A stretch of DNA of 64,000 bases, from contig BTUW01000003.1 of the NCBI GenBank assembly GCA_045863055.1, positions 193,601 through 257,600 on the forward strand, read 5' to 3'. Every line of letters starts with the position of its first letter. The first letter of the stretch is position 1. This DNA is from UTCHB3 sp008363265. GTDB lineage: Bacteria; Bacteroidota; Ignavibacteria; Ignavibacteriales; Ignavibacteriaceae. The notes under the pieces were generated by a model. The model had not been told where the DNA came from, did no database searches, and was given only the letters and a program-made list of their open reading frames with translations. Both the position numbers and the translations under genes were made by a program. Below, one piece after another: positions 7,501 through 15,773 of the stretch.

Positions 7501-10298
7501 GTGGTTCCACCGTTCTTGTCTTCCCTTGCCCATCCTGTCGGTGGGAATGCCGTGCCTTCAAATCCTTCAAAATAAGGAAGTGAAGAGATGGTATAAGGAT
7601 TAACGGTGAGTACACCACTGACATTTCCGGTGCTGTCCCAGAATCCGCCGTTAAAACCACCATAACGGTATGGTCCGCCGAGATACTGGTATCTGAACGC
7701 GTAATAATATGTGCCCGGGGCAAGGGTTTTTCCGATGGAAGCCATGAACTCGTCATTGTTTCCAACCTGAACATTGAATGTTGCAGGAACCCAGTTGTTC
7801 CAGTTAGCTGGGTTGTTATTGGTAGAACTGATTCCAACCCATGCGTTCAAGCCAAAAGCCTGACCGGTGGAATCGGTAACGCCCGCTTTGTAAGCCTGGC
7901 CATAAACCGTGAGTGAATCCCCTGCAGTGATAGTTCCGGTGGCCGGCCACTGTAGGTTACCCCAATCGATAACTGTCTCAGGGGGAGTACCCATGAACCA
8001 ATCGTCGAAGTCGGAGTAGAAGTCACCGTTGATCTTCAGACCATCAACTTTAACCTGAATGGTCTGACCAGCGAACGCTGAAAGATTCCACATCTTCTCT
8101 ACATAGTTGGTGTCGGCAACATGGTTGTGGGCACCGATAGAGTCAACAACCGTGAAACTGCCACCGAAATTTGTCGAGATCGAGATGGTGAGTTTGAAAT
8201 CTGTACCCGGTGTCGGTGTGGCTGATGAAGTACCATAACCGGTATAGTTAACCACTCTGTACTTGAACTTCAACTGTGAAGTCGCAGTAGCAGAGAAGAA
8301 AGGAGTTGTGAAGAAACCGGTAAGGTTACCTGATGTACCATAGAGGTTTCTGGTAAGTCTCTTTGTCCAGTTCACACCGCCTGTTGCGTTAACCGTATAA
8401 TTTCCAGTCCAGTTCGCAGGAATGGTACCTGTTGAGGTATCGAAATTCTGAACAATGAGAGGAAGCACAAACGGCTGAACCGATGTACCTGTCACCTTGT
8501 GGTAGAAGTTACCGGCAACAGGATCGTTGGTAGTGAATAGAATAGAATCATTCAACGCGTTTGTGTCGGTAGGCGTGAAGGTGAGAACCAGATTAAACTG
8601 ACCACCCGCCGGGACATTGAGCGAAGTTGAGTTTGCAGTAACTCTAGCAGGAAGAGTAAGTGTTGCGGTTAATGCAGCACCACCGTTGTTGCTGACCACA
8701 ACTGTTTTCTGCATGTTGCCGCCAATATAAGTGGCACCAAAGGCAGTAGAAGTTGGGTTGAGAGCAATTACAGGGATCTGTGGAATAGGTTCGATCAAAA
8801 TGTCATCGAGACCAAAACCATAAGCGCTGAATGAACCATTGGTTCTGTCGCGCCATCTCATTCTGAAGTTGTTACTAGCATAGGCACTAAGGTCGAATAT
8901 CGCTTCTTCGAAAGCTGACATCGAACTGGCACGGGACATGAAGCCGAGAGTAGTCCATGTAACGCCGTTATCGGTTGATACTTCAAAAAATGTAGTATCC
9001 TGTCCAATTATTGCAGTAATGTCATCATCTTTCCACCAGAATTTTACCCTGTGATTAGCAGGAAGTTGAATCTTGGGAGAGACGAGGTGACCAAAAGTCA
9101 AACCTGACTGAGCGGTAGGAATGTAATTATAAAGGAATCTTGCTGAATAGTTTGTTCTTGATTCCGTTCCTCTGTCAATAAAATTACCAGACCAGTCACC
9201 TCCTGTAATTAATCCATCCGAGAAATCGTATGTGTAAGGGAAAGAAGTTACGGTAGTGTTAGCCGGAGGGGCATTGAAGTAATATTTGTAAGCTGCCAAA
9301 CCGTTGTTTGTTGCAAGTACATAAAAAGTTACTTCTCCGGTACCAAGTAACATTGCGACATCACCTGTACCGTTGGTATTAGTTGTCGTGCCTAATCCGG
9401 GTGTATAATCCAGAACCGTATGCTGTGTACTGTATTGATTTGTAACATCTAACAAACGGATTCCATTTTGTGGAGTTCCCGTGTAGAGATAAATAGCGAT
9501 GTACTTCCGTCCGTTCATCGTAAAGTAACGAAGAGCGTTGGATCCTGTGTTTCCAACTGCAGTCGTACTAAGAGAATCTATGACAGTTCCATCAGCATTG
9601 AATCTTCTGCCTTGTGAACCATTTGACTTGTAAACGAATTCGGACAATCCGGTTGTCAAAGGATACACCACTGGAGTTGAACCCGGTGCAGTCGTGGAAA
9701 CACCTGTCAGAGTGACAGAGTCAGCAAGATAAGATGTACCATTGTTTGTGGTAGTCCACTTATATACTTTATTAGTGGTTGAAGTGGCAGCATAAACAAC
9801 GAGAGAGTTGTTCGATGTTCCTCCAACTACTGTGAACTTGTCACCAAGACGAACAGCGGTAAGGTCGTATGAAATAATATTTACAGGTACTGCAGCATCA
9901 TTTGCCCACCTGTATATTTTGAACGCTGAAGTATTGGCGGTTGTTACCAAATTACATGCGTAAATCGCGCCATCTGCATCAACTTCGACATCTGCTATCG
10001 CAGCGCCTGAACCTCCGGAGACGCCTGTCATGTCGAGGACACCGACAGAATCTCCAGTGGCTGCGTTGAGTATTAGAACTCGTGTACCATATTTGGTAGT
10101 AGAGACATAGATCTTGCCGTTTCCATAGGCGAGACCTCGCTCCGAGTTAGCCGTGCCGAACCATGCCGGCAGAGAAGTAAGTTTTGCACTCTTTTCCCAC
10201 AATGTGGTGCGGTATTGTGCCTGCGTTTGCGTTATTCCGAGTATCAGGAATAAAGCGATGAGCAGGGCACTCAACCTAAAAGTAAGTTTATTCTGCAT
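4599..10298 (-). CDS. Giant multidomain secreted protein with T9SS type A sorting domain
   Basis: This 1899-residue surface or secreted protein begins with a signal peptide (MQNKLTFRLSALLIALFLIL, then ITQTQAQ). Residues about 33-340 and 1390-1700 are two copies of the same propeller-like module: both begin LWEKS, share a 'LP-WF-T-N-ERG' signature and continue with 'VRLGDKF'-like strands (possibly the DUF4623 family). Between them lie several jelly-roll segments with YDFSDG and 'YFEGFEG' starts, as in choice-of-anchor J/MAM-like adhesion domains. The C-terminus has the VPVELTSF beta-sandwich and the sorting domain LSQNYPNPFNPSTRVNFSLP. The start ATG at 10298 follows AAGGTGG. A cell-surface adhesin or binding role is likely, but no enzyme motif is visible. 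Confidence 0.9.
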   Translation of the reverse strand: MQNKLTFRLSALLIALFLILGITQTQAQYRTTLWEKSAKLTSLPAWFGTANSERGLAYGNGKIYVSTTKYGTRVLILNAATGDSVGVLDMTGVSGGSGAAIADVEVDADGAIYACNLVTTANTSAFKIYRWANDAAVPVNIISYDLTAVRLGDKFTVVGGTSNNSLVVYAATSTTNKVYKWTTTNNGTSYLADSVTLTGVSTTAPGSTPVVYPLTTGLSEFVYKSNGSQGRRFNADGTVIDSLSTTAVGNTGSNALRYFTMNGRKYIAIYLYTGTPQNGIRLLDVTNQYSTQHTVLDYTPGLGTTTNTNGTGDVAMLLGTGEVTFYVLATNNGLAAYKYYFNAPPANTTVTSFPYTYDFSDGLITGGDWSGNFIDRGTESRTNYSARFLYNYIPTAQSGLTFGHLVSPKIQLPANHRVKFWWKDDDITAIIGQDTTFFEVSTDNGVTWTTLGFMSRASSMSAFEEAIFDLSAYASNNFRMRWRDRTNGSFSAYGFGLDDILIEPIPQIPVIALNPTSTAFGATYIGGNMQKTVVVSNNGGAALTATLTLPARVTANSTSLNVPAGGQFNLVLTFTPTDTNALNDSILFTTNDPVAGNFYHKVTGTSVQPFVLPLIVQNFDTSTGTIPANWTGNYTVNATGGVNWTKRLTRNLYGTSGNLTGFFTTPFFSATATSQLKFKYRVVNYTGYGTSSATPTPGTDFKLTISISTNFGGSFTVVDSIGAHNHVADTNYVEKMWNLSAFAGQTIQVKVDGLKINGDFYSDFDDWFMGTPPETVIDWGNLQWPATGTITAGDSLTVYGQAYKAGVTDSTGQAFGLNAWVGISSTNNNPANWNNWVPATFNVQVGNNDEFMASIGKTLAPGTYYYAFRYQYLGGPYRYGGFNGGFWDSTGNVSGVLTVNPYTISSLPYFEGFEGTAFPPTGWAREDKNGGTTWTRATAQPKSGVGHARYSYSGTLPGNDWIITPGLQMTAGQAVQLSYWYKAQSGYPEKLKVAAGRAQTADSLTSVLADHPNITNTVYENNAVFFVAPEAGTYYFGFQAYSAPDQWLLDLDDITISALKEIDYAAVSLVQTTGAPEKNGGLNFSKQNPELTLSFDGIGVPSSNANNSKVMFSEIPTTELAGLLPVYLNTTVKRLGSTGPAFTVGANFNGTLATPVNRPGIGTIGGTELIPFMFTPTARGTFTARSFVTAASDSVSSNDTVANFKVRVYPDSGIVVKNDDYENNAITSVGFGTNNLPMTAGVRFTAAQNMRLANIDAIYRNEASVDSIVVKVWAAGTDTLAPGAVLYTKSFAGENYINAGTGSQLVTLPLGDDAPTFLSGSDFWVSISFVATIQFPMGAHAGTIPMPGRSFGSSDGGTTWFPLVLSSVPYAWTMRAIGIPYTPPPPPVYSTLWEKSQAQGTLPSWFSTGNNERGFAFGRVDDGTGAFVSRLLVVSRNGGNNVRVVDAATGNDAGSLTMDAIISGGLIVINDVETTYDGKILAANVIGSTAGAEWRVYMWNSLTATPTLALSYMAPANTPAIRLGDKFRVTGNFYNNTAVIWAADANNAKVYKFSMSNGAFNPVPEIITLSNNAFGGSASVAPLPDGSFYYNAAGKNVMKYTATGTIIDTIPGTVIATGSNSIQYLGSVNRAYDEYIVSFAYGAGNENGFMAKIPDGDPNFGSFYGKTTTLGSNSNLNGAGDVAFMFNDDNTITVFVLSTNNGFGAYKLVNIVPVELTSFTATATGNNVNVAWTTATETNSMEFVVERKVTGGDWESAGTVRAAGTSTSAVSYSFTDKNVATGKYSYRLKQIDLDGTTATFDAIEVEVGVPNAFDLSQNYPNPFNPSTRVNFSLPTAANVTLELFDISGQKVATILSGMYNAGYHTADIDAQKLQLSSGVYIYKLSAGKFTSTKKMMLMK

Positions 10299-10389
10299 AA
10301 ACCACCTTGCTTGATGAATGAATGATTGTTTACGATATCTTCTTCAAAAAATATCTGGTGGAGGTAATTTACCTTCACCTCAATTTAAG

Positions 10390-10397
10390 CAAAAGTA
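10390..10397 (-). promoter_or_regulatory. Candidate -7 promoter box for the giant T9SS gene
   Basis: The minus strand reads TACTTTTG here, an exact match to the Bacteroidota -7 consensus TAnnTTTG, about 92 bases upstream of the start at 10298. A T-rich stretch with TTTTTG lies 15 bases further upstream, shorter than the usual spacing, so the call is weak. Confidence 0.4.
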
Positions 10398-10450
10398 TGC
10401 TACAAAAAAACACAAAAACAGGGTATGAACTTTTACACGGCAATATTCAC

Positions 10451-12919
10451 TTAAGCCTTACTTAGCTCACTTGATACCTGCTCAAACACGGCGTCAACAA
10501 GGGAATCGTAGTCGTGTCCTTCGGGGTAAACCGGTTTGTGAAATTTGACTTTGATCTTTTTCCACGGTCTCGGGATCTTGCTTCCCCTTGGAAGAGCATC
10601 GATCGCACCATCGATTGAAACTGGCACAACCGGCACATTCTTCTCATGGGCAAGAATCGCGAAAGCTTTCTTGAACTCACCCAATGCGCCTGTTCTTGAA
10701 CGGGTACCTTCGGGGAAGATTATGATGTTCTTCCCTTTCTCGAGGAGAACCGCAAGCTTTTGGAGCGATTCCTTTAGATCCTTGTTGATATCCATCACCA
10801 CTATGTTGTTTCTCTGAGCGAGAGCTTTGAGGAGCGGCCCTTTAACATGCTTCTCTTTAGCATAGAAGTAGGTGTTCTTGAAAACTGAGTTCCTGATGAA
10901 CACGGAAACAAAGAGCCCGTCGAAGAAACTCTGATGGTTCGGAGCAAGAATGAAAGGACCATTTGGAAGATTTTCAATCCCCTCCCCTTTGATCCTGAAA
11001 TAGAGCTTAAAGAAAACTTTCGATGAATTCTTTACCAGGTTCTGGGTGAACCAGCTCTTCGGAAGTTTTAGATCGATCTTCTCCTTGAATATCTCTCCCC
11101 ACTTGATCGTCTCGACCTGCAGTTTCTGCTTGTTCTCTTTCATGAAGTGAGAGAGTTTCTCAACGGTCGGATGGTGAATAAAGATATCTTCCTTCACCTT
11201 GATACCGAATGTGGACTCAAGGAAAACCTGAAAGTTAACTTTATCAAGACTGTCGAGCCCCAGATCCATCTCGAAATGATCATCCGGGAAGACATCCTGT
11301 TTCTTCTGTTCCTGCAGGTAATCCCTGATCACGGTGTATTCTTCGAACTCCGGATGCGGTTTCTGAGCGAGGTCCTTTTCCTTCTTCGAATTCTCGATCA
11401 TCCCCGCGATCTTGAATCTCTGAATTTTGCCGAGACGGGTTTTGGGCAGTTCCTCTTTAAATAGTACAAATTTGGCAACCTTTTTCGAAGGATGTGCTGT
11501 TTTATTGTATTTGTCGATTACCTCCCAGCGGAAAGTCTCCTCAAAATTGTGGATGTTCTTCTCCGCAAGTTTTTTGAAGTTTGGATAGATGGCCACTGAA
11601 ATGTTGTCGTTTTCCGCGAATGCAGCCACTTCCGAGACATAATCAGAAGTTTCCTTCAGCTTCCCCTCGATCTCCTCAGGTGAGATATTCTTGCCGTTGG
11701 AAAGGATTATGATCTCTTTCGATCTGCCGGTGATATGGATAAAACCTTCTTCATCAAGGTGTCCAATGTCGCCGGTACGGAGCCAGCCATCCTGAAGCAC
11801 CTCAGCTGTGGCTTCGGGTTTGTTGTAGTAACCCTTCATTACATTACGGCCCTTGACGAATATTTCACCGTCACGGGTTTCAAGCAAAACGCCATCGAGC
11901 AGTTGGCCCGCCGAACCGATCTTCCATTTTCCGGGACGGGTAAAGGTGATCATCGGTGCGCATTCGGTCATACCGTAACCTTCGAGCATTTCAAAACCAA
12001 GTGTCTTGTAGTCAGATGCCACTTCCTCATTAAGTTTTGCTCCGCCGCAAACCATGAATTCGACCTTTCCGCCGAACTTTTGGTGGACTTTACCAAATAT
12101 CTTCTTTGAGAAATCACGGGAATTCACTTTTTTGGCCAGCGAGAAAAGGGTTTTGGCAACAGGACTTGCATTTATCTTGTCCATTATCCCCTTCCTGATC
12201 GCTTCATACAGACGGGGTACACCAATTATGATCGCGACTCCGTTGTTCTGAAGTGTCGCTATAATATCATCGGAGACCATCGAGGGAGAGAATGCAATAG
12301 TTCCACCGGCATACAGGGGTGCTACGAACGATCCGATCAGCGGGAGGATGTGATGCATCGGGAGAAGACCCAAAGTCACCCGCTCGGGAGTAAAAATAGA
12401 AACCTGATGACAAACCGCATCGATATTGTACATCAAATTATCAAAACTGAGCATCACACCTTTTGGATTGCCTGTCGTACCGGATGTATAGGTAATGACG
12501 GCAACTTTATTCTGGTCCTCCTGTTCGAAGATCACCGGCTCAAATTTGGTGTGCTCATCCGGGATATCCTCAAAAACAAGAACTTTTGGCTGATAATCAA
12601 GTTTCGGTTGAACGGTTGAATATATTTCCCGGTACTCATCCGGAATGAACAGAACGCCCGGACGGCTGTCGTTCAGGATGTAGGCAACTTCGGATGGCTG
12701 CGACATAAAATCGATCGGTACAGGTATTGCGTCGTTTACCCATGCCGAATAGAAGGCAAATGTCCATTCCGGCCTGTTTGGTGAGAATATTGCAATTTTA
12801 TCGGTTTTTAGGTCAGAATATAATGAGGCATAGTAGTTCGCCTGTCTGTAAAACTCGTTGTAGGTGATCTTCCTGTCTTTCCAGACGATCGCGGTCTTGT
12901 CCCAGTTTCTGAATTTCAA
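10451..12919 (-). CDS. Acyl-AMP/CoA ligase - acyl carrier protein - PlsC acyltransferase fusion
   Basis: One chain of about 822 residues carries three modules. Residues 1-510 are an adenylate-forming ligase: YTSGTTGNPKG (144-154), GYGMTE (314-319), RTGD (381-384). Residues 525-600 are a carrier domain with the phosphopantetheine serine in GLDSLDK (Ser557). Residues 620-822 are a PlsC-type glycerophospholipid acyltransferase with the HX4D motif NHQSFFD (662-667) and FPEGTRSRTG (735-744). The enzyme probably activates a fatty acid, holds it on the built-in carrier and transfers it to a lysophospholipid or glycerol-phosphate acceptor. E. coli Aas has the first and third activities in the opposite order. 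I choose the TTG at 12919 because GGAG lies 7 bases upstream; a TTG at 12949 would add 10 residues. The protein is expected to be membrane-associated. Confidence 0.88.
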   Translation of the reverse strand: MKFRNWDKTAIVWKDRKITYNEFYRQANYYASLYSDLKTDKIAIFSPNRPEWTFAFYSAWVNDAIPVPIDFMSQPSEVAYILNDSRPGVLFIPDEYREIYSTVQPKLDYQPKVLVFEDIPDEHTKFEPVIFEQEDQNKVAVITYTSGTTGNPKGVMLSFDNLMYNIDAVCHQVSIFTPERVTLGLLPMHHILPLIGSFVAPLYAGGTIAFSPSMVSDDIIATLQNNGVAIIIGVPRLYEAIRKGIMDKINASPVAKTLFSLAKKVNSRDFSKKIFGKVHQKFGGKVEFMVCGGAKLNEEVASDYKTLGFEMLEGYGMTECAPMITFTRPGKWKIGSAGQLLDGVLLETRDGEIFVKGRNVMKGYYNKPEATAEVLQDGWLRTGDIGHLDEEGFIHITGRSKEIIILSNGKNISPEEIEGKLKETSDYVSEVAAFAENDNISVAIYPNFKKLAEKNIHNFEETFRWEVIDKYNKTAHPSKKVAKFVLFKEELPKTRLGKIQRFKIAGMIENSKKEKDLAQKPHPEFEEYTVIRDYLQEQKKQDVFPDDHFEMDLGLDSLDKVNFQVFLESTFGIKVKEDIFIHHPTVEKLSHFMKENKQKLQVETIKWGEIFKEKIDLKLPKSWFTQNLVKNSSKVFFKLYFRIKGEGIENLPNGPFILAPNHQSFFDGLFVSVFIRNSVFKNTYFYAKEKHVKGPLLKALAQRNNIVVMDINKDLKESLQKLAVLLEKGKNIIIFPEGTRSRTGALGEFKKAFAILAHEKNVPVVPVSIDGAIDALPRGSKIPRPWKKIKVKFHKPVYPEGHDYDSLVDAVFEQVSSELSKA

Positions 12920-13003
12920 AGTCTTTCTCCAATTTTTATTTATAACCAAGTAAAATAATGAATTTAAGTGAATTTTTTGAAAATAAATCGATCTTCGAGA
13001 CGA

Positions 13004-13033
13004 TTGTTTTGATGGTGTTTCTCACTATATTTG
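13004..13033 (+). promoter_or_regulatory. Promoter of the rplU-rpmA-mdh operon
   Basis: TTG (13004-13006), a 19-base spacer and TATATTTG (13026-13033) match the Bacteroidota housekeeping promoter TTG-N17-23-TAnnTTTG. It lies 43 bases upstream of the rplU start. Confidence 0.6.
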
Positions 13034-13076
13034 TATTCTGTTAAAAATGTTTTTTTACTAACCATAAAGGACCGCA

Positions 13077-13385
13077 ATGTTTGCAGTTGTAGATATCGCA
13101 GGACAGCAGTTTAAAGTTTCAGAGAACGAGAAACACTACGTTTCCCGCCTGAACGCTGAGCCTGACAGTGAAGTGGTGTTTGATAACGTACTGCTTTACT
13201 CAGACGAAGCCGGCGTTAAAGTTGGCAAGCCCTACGTGGACGGCTTAAAAGTTACCGCGAAAGTCCTCACTCACGTCAAAGATGATAAAGTTCTTGTCTT
13301 CAAAAAGAAAAGACGCAAAGACTATGACAAGTTGAACGGACACAGACAACATCTTACCAGAATTGAAATCTTAAAAATCGGATAA
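13077..13385 (+). CDS. rplU: 50S ribosomal protein L21
   Basis: This 102-residue protein has the full L21 pattern, starting MFAVVDIAGQQFKV, with 'GKPYVDGLKVTAKV' in the middle and the basic C-terminal 'VFKKKRRKDYDKLNGHRQ' followed by a short strand. L21 binds 23S rRNA in the large subunit together with L20. The ATG follows AAAGGA, and the gene is the first of an L21-L27-mdh operon; rpmA starts 10 bases after its stop. The length is normal. Confidence 0.98.
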   Translation: MFAVVDIAGQQFKVSENEKHYVSRLNAEPDSEVVFDNVLLYSDEAGVKVGKPYVDGLKVTAKVLTHVKDDKVLVFKKKRRKDYDKLNGHRQHLTRIEILKIG

Positions 13386-13395
13386 GGAGTTAGTA

Positions 13396-13656
13396 ATGGC
13401 ACATAAAAAAGGACAAGGATCCACCAAGAACGGTCGTGAAAGTAATGCCCAGAGACTGGGAGTAAAAGCTTTCGGTGGCCAGTTCGTTGAAGCCGGTTCG
13501 ATCATCGTTCGCCAGAGAGGCACTAAATTCCATCCGGGACTTAACGTCGGCAAGGGGAAGGATGACACTCTCTTCGCTCTTACCGATGGAACTGTTCAGT
13601 TCAGAGCCAGAGCAAACGATCGTCAGTTCGTTTCGATCATCCCTCCGGTTGAATAA
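13396..13656 (+). CDS. rpmA: 50S ribosomal protein L27
   Basis: This 86-residue protein matches L27: the N-terminal MAHKKGQGSTKNGRES, 'RLGVKAFGGQFVEAGSIIVRQ' and 'HPGLNVGKGKDDTLFAL'. The flexible N-terminus reaches the peptidyl transferase centre. It begins MAHKK directly, with no cleavable leader of the Firmicutes type. AAGGAG precedes the start. It is cotranscribed with rplU and probably with mdh, which begins 15 bases downstream. Confidence 0.98.
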   Translation: MAHKKGQGSTKNGRESNAQRLGVKAFGGQFVEAGSIIVRQRGTKFHPGLNVGKGKDDTLFALTDGTVQFRARANDRQFVSIIPPVE

Positions 13657-13671
13657 GGAGAATATAGCAAG

Positions 13672-14598
13672 ATGAAGAAGATCACCGTTGTCGGCGCCGG
13701 AAACGTTGGCGCAACAGCCGCACAGAGGATTGCAGAAAAACATCTCGCTGAGAATGTTGTTCTGCTCGATGTTATCGAGGGTATCCCCCAAGGTAAAGGG
13801 CTTGATATGTGGGAAAGCGCTCCTGTCGAAGATTTCGACAGTGCAGTGATCGGTACAAATGACTACAAGGATACAGAAGGTTCCGACATAGTTGTTATAA
13901 CCGCCGGTCTCGCAAGAAAACCCGGTATGACCCGTGACGATCTCCTGATGAAAAACGCTGAGATCGTTGGTTCTGTAACAGAGCAGGTCGTTCCTGGCTC
14001 ACCAAATGCAGTGATCGTTGTGGTATCCAACCCGCTCGATGTTATGACATGGGTTTCCATGAAGAAAAGCAATTTCCCCAAGAACCGCGTGGTCGGTATG
14101 GCCGGGATACTCGATTCCGCCCGTTTCCGTCTTTTTATCGCGAAAGAACTTAACGTTTCCGTAAAGGATGTGCAGGCTCTCGTTCTCGGAGGTCATGGCG
14201 ATTCCATGGTTCCCCTCGTTCGCTACTCAACTGTTTCCGGAATTCCAATTTCGGAGTTGATCCCTGAGGAGAGAATAGCACAGCTGGTTGACAGAGCAAG
14301 AAACGGTGGTATAGAAATAGTAAACTTCCTGAAAACGGGAAGCGCGTACTATGCCCCCTCTTCATCCGCAGTTGAAATGGTTGATGCCATTGTAAAGAAC
14401 AGACAGCGCATACTTCCCTGCGCCGCTTACCTTGAAGGTGAGTACGGCCTCAGCGGAATGTACGTTGGTGTACCTGTTCAACTCGGCAGCAACGGTATCG
14501 AAAAGATCATCGAACTGAAACTCACAGACCAGGAACTGGCTGAACTCCATAGATCAGCCAACGATGTTAAAGCCAATATCGAAAAACTGGGTATGTGA
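13672..14598 (+). CDS. mdh: NAD-dependent malate dehydrogenase (LDH-like type)
   Basis: This 308-residue enzyme converts malate to oxaloacetate in the TCA cycle, or the reverse in a reductive cycle. The Rossmann loop VGAGNVGATAA (7-17) and Asp33 after strand beta-2 indicate NAD specificity. ARKPGMTRDD (81-90) holds the substrate-binding Arg residues; Arg151 and the catalytic His175 in GGHGDSM are present. An Arg at position 82 favours malate over lactate, as in Chlorobi-type tetrameric MDH. The ATG follows AAGGAG. Placement after L27 suggests growth-rate-linked expression. A strong hairpin terminator follows the stop. Confidence 0.96.
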   Translation: MKKITVVGAGNVGATAAQRIAEKHLAENVVLLDVIEGIPQGKGLDMWESAPVEDFDSAVIGTNDYKDTEGSDIVVITAGLARKPGMTRDDLLMKNAEIVGSVTEQVVPGSPNAVIVVVSNPLDVMTWVSMKKSNFPKNRVVGMAGILDSARFRLFIAKELNVSVKDVQALVLGGHGDSMVPLVRYSTVSGIPISELIPEERIAQLVDRARNGGIEIVNFLKTGSAYYAPSSSAVEMVDAIVKNRQRILPCAAYLEGEYGLSGMYVGVPVQLGSNGIEKIIELKLTDQELAELHRSANDVKANIEKLGM

Positions 14599-14614
14599 TC
14601 TTCACATGAAAATA

Positions 14615-14648
14615 TAAAAAAAAGGCTGCTTTCGGGGCAGCCTTTTTT
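14615..14648. terminator. Bidirectional terminator between mdh and the alcohol dehydrogenase gene
   Basis: An A-run, GGCTGC (14624-14629), a loop, GCAGCC (14637-14642) and a T-run form a Rho-independent terminator that serves the two convergent genes. Confidence 0.9.
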
Positions 14649-14661
14649 AGTTTAAACAGGT

Positions 14662-15666
14662 TTAATCGTTAACCAGCACCATCCTGTATCTTACCGTGTT
14701 ATCCGCAACCTTTTTCAGCGCAAGGTTTACATCTTTCATCGGCATTTTTTCGATCATGGGCCGAACGCCGTGAGTTGCCGCAAATTCAAGCATCTCTTCC
14801 AGCATCCCGGGTGATCCTATTGCTGATCCTGATATCTTTCGCTCACGGGTCAGAAGTGAGAACGCACTCACCTCGACCGGAATACCCAGTGCTCCCACAA
14901 AGCACAATTCGCCTCTCGGTCTCAGGGTGTTTACGAGTGCTTGCCAATTCATGCTGGCAAAAACAGTGGAGACTATAAAGTCAAACTTCTCCGCATGGGC
15001 CGCGAAATCAGGTTCCTTCCTCGAATTAATGAAACCTGTTGCTCCAAATGAGAATGCCTCTTCCCGTTTACTGTCACTTGTTGAGATCGCAGTAACCTCG
15101 GCTCCCATCTTTGCCGCGAACTGTATAGCCATATGGCCAAGGCCTCCAATACCTATCACTGCCACCCTGGTCCCCTTTTTCACGCCGAACTTCCGGAGCG
15201 GCGAAAAAACAGTAACTCCACCGCACATTAGCGGACCGGCGAACTCGGATTCCATTGCAGCCGGAATTTTTATCGCGAATGCCGCATCGGCTATTACATG
15301 GTCGGCATACCCGCCATGTCTTCCAACGCAAGTGCCCTGCGATGATGCGCACAAGTTTTCATGACCGGATTCACACTGCTCACAAGTATGACAACTGCCG
15401 GCCTGCCAACCGAGCCCAACCCTGTCCCCGGTCTGAAGATGTTTTACACCATCACCTAAACGGACGACAGTTCCTGATACTTCGTGACCGGGAATGAAAG
15501 GGTATGAACTCATCATCCAGTCATTATCTATCAGATGAAGGTCACTGTGACAGATACCGCAGTGAGTTACCTTTATCTCAACTTCATTCGTTTTAAGTTC
15601 CTTCGGTTCGTATGAGAGCGGCTTGAGCTCTTCTTTGGCTTTGTAGGCTGCATATCCGTTGATCAT
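14662..15666 (-). CDS. Zinc-dependent alcohol/aldehyde dehydrogenase (CAD-type MDR family)
   Basis: This 334-residue medium-chain dehydrogenase/reductase probably interconverts aldehydes and alcohols with NADP(H), like YahK/Ahr. Catalytic zinc ligands are Cys36 (CGICHSDLH) and His61-Glu62 (GHEVSG) with a Cys near 154 (MCGGVTVF). The structural zinc Cys residues are 92, 95, 98 and 106 (CHTCEQCESGHENLC). The nucleotide site is GIGGLGHMAIQFA. I place the start at the ATG at 15666, which has CAGGAG 7 bases upstream; an upstream in-frame ATG at 15693 lacks a site. It stands alone, and its physiological substrate cannot be read from the context. Confidence 0.93.
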   Translation of the reverse strand: MINGYAAYKAKEELKPLSYEPKELKTNEVEIKVTHCGICHSDLHLIDNDWMMSSYPFIPGHEVSGTVVRLGDGVKHLQTGDRVGLGWQAGSCHTCEQCESGHENLCASSQGTCVGRHGGYADHVIADAAFAIKIPAAMESEFAGPLMCGGVTVFSPLRKFGVKKGTRVAVIGIGGLGHMAIQFAAKMGAEVTAISTSDSKREEAFSFGATGFINSRKEPDFAAHAEKFDFIVSTVFASMNWQALVNTLRPRGELCFVGALGIPVEVSAFSLLTRERKISGSAIGSPGMLEEMLEFAATHGVRPMIEKMPMKDVNLALKKVADNTVRYRMVLVND

Positions 15667-15740
15667 TTTAGTCTCCTGTTTGATTAAATGCATGTAAGTA
15701 TAACACCGTTTTTAAAGAGAATAGTTTTACAAAATAGAAT

Positions 15741-15748
15741 TAAATTTG
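15741..15748 (+). promoter_or_regulatory. Candidate -7 box upstream of the GT39 gene
   Basis: TAAATTTG matches TAnnTTTG exactly, 25 bases before the ATG at 15774. No TTG is found at the expected upstream distance, so the support is partial. Confidence 0.35.
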
Positions 15749-15773
15749 TGGTCGAACAAAATAAAAATATGAA

